Below, piece by piece: positions 16,020 to 22,513 of a stretch of DNA of 64,000 nt (positions are counted from its first letter, which is position 1; each line of letters starts with the position of its first letter). A program made the translations under genes and the position numbers. The notes under the pieces were generated by a model. It was given only the letters and a program-made list of their open reading frames with translations. It ran no database searches and was not told where the DNA came from. This DNA comes from Anaerolineaceae bacterium (GTDB lineage: Bacteria > Chloroflexota > Anaerolineae > Promineifilales > Promineifilaceae): positions 1 to 64,000 of the forward strand of contig PABI01000123.1 of the NCBI GenBank assembly GCA_002699125.1. The letters run 5' to 3'.

Positions 16020-16757
16020 ATGGTTATCCCGATAACTGCACAACAAAATCGCTGGCCCTGGCTGATGCTGCCAGCTCGCCTGGCTCTTTTTGCCTTCTGG
16101 CAAATAGCAGTGGCTATCGTGTTGCTTTTTCTAGGAGTAGCTGATGCCTGGCAGGTATCGGCTGCCTGGTGGCCGGTAACGGCCGTTCTCGCCAACCTCG
16201 TTTGTATTGGGCTGTTACACACGTTGTACCGTCGGGAAGGAGCACGATATTGGGACATTTTCCGCATCCAGCGCCAGACGCTGAAAAAAGACCTGCTCAT
16301 CCTGCTGGGTGCCCTCATTCTTACCGGACCGATTGCCTTCGTGCCCAACATATTGTCAGCTAACTGGTTATTCGGAACGCAGCAGGCTGCCCTGGATTTG
16401 TTCATCCAGCCGCTGCCACTTTGGGGAATTGTCCTCGCGGGTGTTTTGTTTCCGATGACGATAGCGCTGGCTGAATTGCCAATCTATTTTGCTTACGTTA
16501 TGCCCCGGTTAGAAGTACAAACCGGGCGCCGCTGGCTGGCCGTGCTGCTCCCTTCTCTGTTTTTAGCCGCGCAGCACTGCACGTTACCTTTGATTTGGAA
16601 CGGCCGTTTCCTCCTGTGGCGCTTTTTCATGTTCCTACCCTTTGCCCTCTTCCTGGGTTTGCTGCTGCGCTGGCGGCCCCAACTGCTGCCCTATCTGGTG
16701 GTGGTGCACGGGTTAATGGATTTGGCGACGGTGTTGATGATTCCAATGGCCGTGTAA
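16020..16757 (+). CDS. CPBP-like membrane protein with degenerate catalytic motif
   Basis: 245 residues with about seven hydrophobic segments. The layout follows CPBP intramembrane proteases, with PRLE after the first motif, LAAQHCTLPL for the second (His kept) and VVHGLMDLAT for the third. The EExxxR motif, however, reads AELPIYF: the first Glu and the Arg are lost. Probably a non-catalytic paralogue of the protease at 2748, with a structural or regulatory role. AAGGAGG lies a little far (about 9 nt) upstream of the ATG. Starts 49 nt after an operator-like dyad. Confidence 0.65.
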   Translation: MVIPITAQQNRWPWLMLPARLALFAFWQIAVAIVLLFLGVADAWQVSAAWWPVTAVLANLVCIGLLHTLYRREGARYWDIFRIQRQTLKKDLLILLGALILTGPIAFVPNILSANWLFGTQQAALDLFIQPLPLWGIVLAGVLFPMTIALAELPIYFAYVMPRLEVQTGRRWLAVLLPSLFLAAQHCTLPLIWNGRFLLWRFFMFLPFALFLGLLLRWRPQLLPYLVVVHGLMDLATVLMIPMAV

Positions 16758-16815
16758 CAAACGGCTGCTCTATATCACCCTCAAAAAATCCAAAACCCCC
16801 AGATATAACTCCGAT

Positions 16816-16833
16816 CATAACTTTGGTTAGAGG
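16816..16833 (+). promoter_or_regulatory. Conserved dyad operator candidate, copy B
   Basis: CATAACTTTGGTTAGAGG, with central TAAC-N4-GTTA dyad, directly followed by an ACGGCCGT palindrome at 16834-16841. It lies 83 nt upstream of the membrane-protein gene at 16916 in the otherwise featureless 158-nt spacer. Confidence 0.6.
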
Positions 16834-16915
16834 ACGGCCGTTTCCCCCGCGAGTATCCTGATTAAATCAAGTATCACGCCAATCGTAGACGTGATCCGGG
16901 AAAGGAGAAATTAAA

Positions 16916-17362
16916 ATGTCAGACCCAAGCAAGCTTGAACAAATGAGTGAGACACAAGGTGAATACACCTCGCGCCGCCAGGAACGGAGCCAACGGCGTG
17001 CCGAGCGACGCGCCGACCGGCAGGCTGGTGGCTTGGGCTGGATGGCCGGGTTGGTCTTCATCGTCATCGGTGGGCTTTATTTGCTGCATGACTTTGGGTT
17101 TATTCCAACCTTTGCTAACTGGTGGGCACTCTTCTTGCTGCTGCCAGGATTGGGCACGCTGTCAGCGGCAATAGGCGCTTATCGGCGTAACGGCGGCCAG
17201 TGGACAATGGCGGTGACCGGCCCGTTCATTGGCGGATTGTTATTTGTGGGGATGACGGCCGTATTTCTGTTCGAGCTCAATTACAGCTGGCTGTGGCCCC
17301 TTTTCCTGATTGCTGCCGGACTCTTGCTGCTGGCCACGCCTATGCTCTCACGCAGCCATTAA
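16916..17362 (+). CDS. Membrane protein with Arg-rich cytoplasmic head (DUF5668-like)
   Basis: 148 residues. The first 38 residues are charged and Arg/Gln-rich (SRRQERSQRRAERRADRQ, likely helical and cytoplasmic). Four hydrophobic segments follow (about 40-60, 65-85, 100-120, 122-142) with the LiaF-like opening GWMAGLVFIVIGGLYLLHDFGF. AAAGGAG precedes the ATG. A related larger membrane protein begins 38 nt after it. The dyad at 16816 is the likely control site. Confidence 0.75.
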   Translation: MSDPSKLEQMSETQGEYTSRRQERSQRRAERRADRQAGGLGWMAGLVFIVIGGLYLLHDFGFIPTFANWWALFLLLPGLGTLSAAIGAYRRNGGQWTMAVTGPFIGGLLFVGMTAVFLFELNYSWLWPLFLIAAGLLLLATPMLSRSH

Positions 17363-17399
17363 GTTAAGAAAATGCCTGAGAAGAAATGGAGAAATGGAA

Positions 17400-18206
17400 A
17401 TGAAACATAAGCGAAGTAATTTGATTTGGGGAATTGTCCTCATCCTGTTTGGGGGACTTTTCCTGCTGCAAAATCTGGGCTGGCTGCCAGAACTTGCCCC
17501 TATCGTTTGGGGCGCAATATTTGCTGGCGCAAGCGTATTGTTTTTGGTTGTTTATCTGAGCAGTGGCCGGCATGAATGGGGCTGGCTGTTCCCAACGTTT
17601 ATTGCTGCGGGGCTGGCCGCGGTGATATTCCTGGGCGAATCAGGCTTTGATGGCGAGTGGATTGGCGCGTTGTTTATGGCTTCCGTCGCCGCGCCCTTCT
17701 GGCTGGTATTTTTAATCGACCGCCAAAGGTGGTGGGCCTTGATTCCGGGTTGGGTGTTGAGTGTGTTAACGGCCGTTATCCTGCTCAGCGAAAGTGCTCC
17801 CGAAGAAATCCTGGGCACGCTGGTAATGTTTGGCATCGCTTTGCCCTTCTGGATCGTTTATCTGCGCAACCACAAACATTGGTGGGCGGCCATCCCGGCT
17901 GGCATCATGACAACCATAGGCATTATCGTGATGATGAGCCGCCTGGTGGAATCAACATCATGGGGTCCTCGGCTGATTGCGGCCGTGCTCTTTCTGGGCT
18001 TCGCTGCTCCCTTCGCTTTCCTCTGGCTGCGCCGTGATCAATACCCAACCCGCTGGGCCATGTATCCGGCATTGGGTTTCCTGGCGATGGGCTTGCTGGC
18101 CCTGCTGGCTGGTCCCCACATGGATTGGGTCTGGGCCGTGGCGCTCATCCTCGTCGGCAGTTGGCTGCTGCTGCGTGGCATAAATCGACCAAAGCTGAAG
18201 AGTTAG
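17400..18206 (+). CDS. Eight-to-nine-segment membrane protein, unknown
   Basis: 268 residues from the ATG at 17400 (GGAGA 7 nt upstream; a near ATG at 17394 is less well placed). It opens with SNLIWGIVLILFGGLFLLQNLGWLPELAPIVWGAIFAG, again the LiaF/DUF5668 pattern. Three internal repeats follow of the form 'hWWalIPgxxxxxxxxxxxxxxxx.e...G.l.m.g.a.PFWlvyl', visible at about residues 60-95, 105-150 and 155-190, which suggests internal duplication. It ends 4 nt before the selenoprotein gene, so co-transcription is likely. Confidence 0.75.
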   Translation: MKHKRSNLIWGIVLILFGGLFLLQNLGWLPELAPIVWGAIFAGASVLFLVVYLSSGRHEWGWLFPTFIAAGLAAVIFLGESGFDGEWIGALFMASVAAPFWLVFLIDRQRWWALIPGWVLSVLTAVILLSESAPEEILGTLVMFGIALPFWIVYLRNHKHWWAAIPAGIMTTIGIIVMMSRLVESTSWGPRLIAAVLFLGFAAPFAFLWLRRDQYPTRWAMYPALGFLAMGLLALLAGPHMDWVWAVALILVGSWLLLRGINRPKLKS

Positions 18207-18210
18207 CCTT

Positions 18211-19095
18211 ATGCCCACCGTAGACTCTTACCGCTATCTCGATAAATTAACGGGGCAAATGGTGAAATCGTGGATTAAACAGGAAGCCCCGCGCGAGATT
18301 CCCTGGACGCCGCTGACCAAACCGCTGTCGGATTGCACGGTGGCGCTGTTGAGCTCTGGCGGCATCGCCTTGACGAGCCAACCACCCTTTGATCAAGAAA
18401 CTGAACGGCAAAATCCGTGGTGGGGCGATCCGTCTTACCGGGTGATTCCACGTACGGCAACGGCAAAAGAGATAAGGGTTTGCCATCTACACATCAATCC
18501 CACTTTTGCCGAAGAGGATCTCAACTGCCTGCTGCCCGTGGAATGGTTGCGGGAGCTGGAACAAACTGGCGAAATTGGTCGTTCCGCTGCTTCACATTAC
18601 TCGATCATGGGCTATATCTTACAGCCGGAAGAACTTTTGGCAGAAAGCACGCCGGCCATTATTCGTCACCTGCAAAAGGAAGCGGTGGATATCCTGATTC
18701 TGGTACCTACCTGACCGATTTGCAACTGGTCCGTTGGACTGGTACAGCGAGAAATTGAAGCCGCCGGCATTAGTACCATTATCTTGTCAAACGTGCCGGA
18801 GCTGTCTGCTTCTGTCAGCGTGCCCCGGCTGGCAGCCATTGAGTTTCCCTTTGGCCTGCAATTTGGCTGCCCTGGCGACAAGGCTACGCAGATGGCGATC
18901 TTGCGCGCAACGCTGCACGCTTTGGAAACGATAGAAACGCCGGGAACGGCCGTGCATTTACCATTCACTTGGTCACAACCGGCGCGCAGGCTGCGTCTGC
19001 ATCCGCCTCAATCACCACCAATTGGCAAATATCTGGTGCGGCATCCGTGGCTGTTGCCGCGGCTGCTGGCGCGCGACATTCCCCAAAATGCATAA
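18211..19095 (+). CDS. GrdB-family selenoprotein (glycine/sarcosine/betaine reductase selenoprotein B family), Sec encoded by in-frame TGA
   Basis: 294 residues if the TGA at 18712-18714 is read as selenocysteine (residue 168). Before it: VDSYRYLDKLTGQMVKSWI, NPWWGDPSYRVIPR, CHLHINPTFAEEDLNCLLP, GEIG....SHYSIMGYI, ending VDILILVPT. After it, in the same frame with no further stop: PICNWSVGLVQREIEAAGISTIILSNVPELSASVSVPRLAAIEFPFGLQFG and on to 19095. The join gives VPT-U-P-I-C, the redox U-x-x-C motif of this family. A hairpin 10 nt after the TGA fits a bacterial SECIS element. A plain gene finder would call two pieces, 18211-18714 and 18784-19095. The physiological substrate of these short GrdB relatives is not known. 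Confidence 0.85.
18725..18743 (+). promoter_or_regulatory. Candidate bacterial SECIS hairpin
   Basis: ACTGGTCC (18725-18732) folds on GGACTGGT (18736-18743) through 8 pairs, two of them G-U, with a GTT apical loop. The loop lies 18 nt after the UGA, within the distance seen for bacterial SECIS elements. The loop contains the GU that SelB-type recognition favours. Fold drawn by hand only. Confidence 0.6.
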
Positions 19096-19170
19096 GGCAT
19101 TGGGCTCTCCGTAAATGCCAGGAGCTGTCACGACTTTAGAATGACATTCATCACTATGCGACTCTCATAA

Positions 19171-19234
19171 ATTTCTCGTATCATATTTGCTGGAGAAAAA
19201 GGCTTTTTTCAAGCGTGACTATGATACGAGAAAT
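19171..19234. repeat. Perfect 14-bp inverted repeat spanning the MalT-like gene start
   Basis: ATTTCTCGTATCAT (19171-19184) and ATGATACGAGAAAT (19221-19234) are exact reverse complements with a 36-nt spacer. The right arm begins exactly at the second possible start codon of the regulator gene. It could be a two-site operator for autoregulation or an mRNA hairpin that hides the start. Confidence 0.7.
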
Positions 19235-21935
19235 ACCGGAATCCGAACGGCCGTTTCCCCTGCCACCTGCCTCGCTAGAATCCACATCCGTAGCGAAGAG
19301 TCCGCTGCTGCGTACGAAACTGCGCCGACCCGGTTCCACGGCAGCATTGCTGTCTCGTCCTCGCCTAATCAACCAGCTTCATTTCCAACCCAATGGCTAC
19401 CTCACGTTATTGTCGGCTCCAGCGGGCTTTGGCAAAACAACGCTGGTCGCCGAATGGGCCCGGCAGCAAGATTTCCCGGTGGCCTGGCTGACACTGGATG
19501 AACAGGACAACGACCCCATCCTTTTTTGGCGCTATCTCATAGCCGCCTTGCAAGTGGTGAATGAACGCATTGGCCATCGTGCCCAGGCTGCTCTGGCTGC
19601 TTTCACGAGAGGTGCTTTAGAAACGGCCGTTACGCTCCTCATCAATGATATTGTGGAACACACCGCCCCGGATACGACGCTTTCCCTGGTCTTAGACGAT
19701 TTTCACTGGATTCATACCGCCTCTATTCACCAAAGCCTAAATTTCTTGCTGCAACACCAGCCACCGCAGCTGCATCTGCTGCTGCTAACGCGCGCCGATC
19801 CGCCGTTGTCATTGGCCCGCCTGCGTGTGGAAGGGCGGCTGGTGGAGCTGCGCGCCACCGATTTGCGCCTGACCACAGCAGAAATCGCCGCCTTTTTTAC
19901 GCAGGTGATGACCCTCGATATTTCCGAAGAAGATTTACAGCTGCTGACGCAAAAAACAGAAGGCTGGGCAGCCGGGCTGCAACTGGTTGCCCTGACATTA
20001 AGCCAGCAAGACCCAGCCAACAGCGCCCATGTACGCCAGCTCTTTGCCAGGGTGAAGCAGCATGTATTTGCCTACCTCATGGAAGAAGTTTTGCGTTACC
20101 AAACGGACGAAGTGCGCCAGTTTCTGCAGCAAACGGCCGTCCTCCGCCAATTTTGTGGGGCATTGTGTACGGCCGTTACCGGGCAAACCAACGCAGAACA
20201 GATATTGCACCAACTTATGCTCGGCAACCTGTTCATCACGCCGCTAGATGATGAAGGGGAATGGTACCGTTACCATCCGCTTTTTGCCGAAATGCTGCGG
20301 GCCAACCTGGACACCGCGACACAGCGCGAATGCCACCGGCGGGCAGCCAACTGGTATGCTGACCAGCAGCTCATACAAGATGCCATGCGCAATGCCCTGG
20401 CAGCACACGATTATCCTTTGATGGCGGCGCTGCTGACCCGCACCTACAAAACCTTTCTGGCTCAAGGCCTGCTGGTCTCTTTACAAAAATGGCTGGCGGC
20501 CTTGCCCGATATCCATCAATCGCCACGATTGCGCCTGGCCGCGGCCTGGTCCCAGGTTTACCAAAGTAATGAACAAGAACTAGAGCAGCTCATTGACGAC
20601 ATTATGGCCCAGCAGCCACAGCTGGATGCCGCCTTTCAAGGCGAGATGTTGACTGTACAGGCCAACTACGCTGCCCTCTACGGTCAACCAGAAAAAGGCA
20701 TTCAGTTGGCCAACCAGGCCCTGCCCCTAATTGATCCCGGTGACTTTCTTTGCTTTGCCGCCACTTACCAGGCGTTGGGCAATGCTTACCGTAACCTGGG
20801 TAGATTCGATGCTGCTTTAAACGCCTTCGCCGAAGCCAGACATCAATTTGAGGAATTGGGCAATGTTTTTATGGCCCAGCTGCCCCTTTATCGCATCACC
20901 CATATTCATATCATCCAGGGACGGCTGCACCAGGCGCGGCAAACTTACGAAACAGCTCACCAGCTGGCCAAGGCTGCCGGGTATGAACCATTGATGATTA
21001 GCGGCGAAATTTTTGGCCATCTCAGCGATCTGTTTTTGGAGTGGAACGATCTTGAGCAAGCATCTGCTTACGCGCAGCAAGAGATAACACTGGCCCGATC
21101 CGGCAAGCTGCTGCTGCCGTTAGTCGATGGCTACCTGAAGCTGGCCGCAGTAACGGCCGCACAAAACAATGAAAATGAGGCGCGCCAAGCATTACAACTG
21201 GCAGCAGAAACGGCCGCACAGTTGCAATCCACGCCTCTGAGTGCCCAGATTGCCCTACACCGGGCGCGGCACGAGCTAACCTGGGGCAATCTCGTTGCCG
21301 CCGGGGCCTGGGCTGAACAATTCGTCCAGCAGCGCCACGACGGGAGTTGCAACCTCACGCCCCTGCTGGCCCAAACGGCCGATTTGCTGCTGGCGCGCAT
21401 CTGGCTGGCTCAAAGCCAACCGGTCAAGGCATTGGCCTTATTGCAAGAGATCGTTGGTCAGCTTGAAGCCGCTGGGCGGATTCGCCTTGTCGTTGAGGCC
21501 AACGTGCTGCAAGCACTGGCCTGGAATGACCAAAAAGAAACTGCCAACGCGCAAAAGGCACTTATCCATGCCCTGACGCTGGCTGAACCAGAAGGTTACG
21601 TGCGCCTTTTTGTGGAAAATGGTTCAGCCTTGGCCCCCTTGCTAAACCAGGTACGCCATCGATTCCCCGAATACGCCTCTCAGCTGCTAAACGCCATCTC
21701 CACCACTGTGACCGACGCATCTACTTCCCCGTTGCTTGACCCACTTACAGAGCGGGAACAGGAAATTTTGGAGCTGATTGCCCAGGGGCAAACCAATCGC
21801 CAGATAGCTGATGTTTTATTCATTAGTGTGGGCACGGTTAAAGGGCACGTCAACCATATTTTCAGCAAGCTGGACGTCAAAAACCGCACCCAGGCTTTGG
21901 TGCAGGCCCACGAACTCAATCTGCTAAAGGCATAA
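19215..21935 (+). CDS. MalT-like LuxR-family transcriptional regulator (STAND ATPase)
   Basis: About 905 residues from GTG 19215 or ATG 19221. STAND-type NTPase: Walker A APAGFGKTT at about 68-76, Walker B-like LSLVLDDFHWI at about 155-165. A long helical TPR-like sensor region follows (about 440-800), then a C-terminal LuxR-type HTH (LTEREQEILELIAQGQTNRQIADVLFISVGTVKGHVNHIFSKLDV, about 842-890). Such proteins bind a small ligand and ATP, oligomerise and activate promoters. The 14-bp inverted repeat across the start suggests autoregulation. It lies between dyads B and C and is one candidate for binding them. Divergent from nothing; the following small gene starts 58 nt on. Confidence 0.9.
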   Translation: MTMIREIPESERPFPLPPASLESTSVAKSPLLRTKLRRPGSTAALLSRPRLINQLHFQPNGYLTLLSAPAGFGKTTLVAEWARQQDFPVAWLTLDEQDNDPILFWRYLIAALQVVNERIGHRAQAALAAFTRGALETAVTLLINDIVEHTAPDTTLSLVLDDFHWIHTASIHQSLNFLLQHQPPQLHLLLLTRADPPLSLARLRVEGRLVELRATDLRLTTAEIAAFFTQVMTLDISEEDLQLLTQKTEGWAAGLQLVALTLSQQDPANSAHVRQLFARVKQHVFAYLMEEVLRYQTDEVRQFLQQTAVLRQFCGALCTAVTGQTNAEQILHQLMLGNLFITPLDDEGEWYRYHPLFAEMLRANLDTATQRECHRRAANWYADQQLIQDAMRNALAAHDYPLMAALLTRTYKTFLAQGLLVSLQKWLAALPDIHQSPRLRLAAAWSQVYQSNEQELEQLIDDIMAQQPQLDAAFQGEMLTVQANYAALYGQPEKGIQLANQALPLIDPGDFLCFAATYQALGNAYRNLGRFDAALNAFAEARHQFEELGNVFMAQLPLYRITHIHIIQGRLHQARQTYETAHQLAKAAGYEPLMISGEIFGHLSDLFLEWNDLEQASAYAQQEITLARSGKLLLPLVDGYLKLAAVTAAQNNENEARQALQLAAETAAQLQSTPLSAQIALHRARHELTWGNLVAAGAWAEQFVQQRHDGSCNLTPLLAQTADLLLARIWLAQSQPVKALALLQEIVGQLEAAGRIRLVVEANVLQALAWNDQKETANAQKALIHALTLAEPEGYVRLFVENGSALAPLLNQVRHRFPEYASQLLNAISTTVTDASTSPLLDPLTEREQEILELIAQGQTNRQIADVLFISVGTVKGHVNHIFSKLDVKNRTQALVQAHELNLLKA

Positions 21936-21943
21936 CCTTCGAC

Positions 21944-21963
21944 CATAACTTTGGTTAGACGAC
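21944..21963 (+). promoter_or_regulatory. Conserved dyad operator candidate, copy C
   Basis: CATAACTTTGGTTAGACGAC, 30 nt before the ATG at 21994. It shares CATAACTTTGGTTAGACG with copy D exactly and CATAACTTTGGTTAGA with copy B. The central TAAC-N4-GTTA is a dyad. Confidence 0.6.
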
Positions 21964-21993
21964 AAATCTTCTCGCTGGTTCTACACTGACCGC

Positions 21994-22380
21994 ATGTTAG
22001 AAACATTGCGCAATCGCGTCATTAAAGCATTAAAGGCCGAAACGGCCGTTACGCTTTCTACCAACGGACCTGGCGGGATCCAAGCCGGCTTCTTCCCCAG
22101 CGAGGGAGACGGTCTCATCTTATATCTATTGGTCCCGGCTTCATCCGACATCTTATTTAATCTGGAGTCGGAAACGGCCGTTGTGATCACCACCCCTCAC
22201 TGGCAAATGGAAGGCGAAGCTGCCGTTTGCACCCTGTTACAGGCACCACCAACGCTCACCCTGGCTCGTTCGCCGCAGGTAGAAGGCTGCGTTTTGGTTG
22301 CGGTTCAATGCCACCGCATCCATTTCAACTGGACAGAAGGCTGGGGTTACCGGGAAACGATTGACTGTAACGGCCGCTAA
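21994..22380 (+). CDS. Pyridoxamine-5'-phosphate-oxidase-like split-barrel protein
   Basis: 128 residues. MLETLRNRVIKALKAETAVTLSTNGPGGIQAGFFPSEGDGLILYLLVPASSDILFNLESETAVVITTPHWQMEGEAAVC has the strand order of FMN-binding split-barrel (PNPOx-like) proteins. No clear FMN motif beyond that, so flavin binding is inferred. No good ribosome site is visible, and the dyad sits only 30 nt upstream, which would suit a very short leader. Two copies of ACGGCCGT lie in the ETAV frame. Confidence 0.65.
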   Translation: MLETLRNRVIKALKAETAVTLSTNGPGGIQAGFFPSEGDGLILYLLVPASSDILFNLESETAVVITTPHWQMEGEAAVCTLLQAPPTLTLARSPQVEGCVLVAVQCHRIHFNWTEGWGYRETIDCNGR

Positions 22381-22513
22381 CGCAGCAAATTTGCAGCACG
22401 CCTTCACCTGTTTCCTCACCTTTCTACAAAACATCTGTTTTCTTTTGTGATCGGCTAAATTTACGTCATAATCGGCGGCGTGGTTAACCTTTGCTGAATA
22501 AGGGAGGGTGAAC

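Noticed and set aside
18784..19095. Separate small gene downstream of the GrdB-like frame
   Set aside because: It is in the same frame as 18211-18714, has no ribosome site and continues the family sequence; it is the C-terminal part of the selenoprotein.
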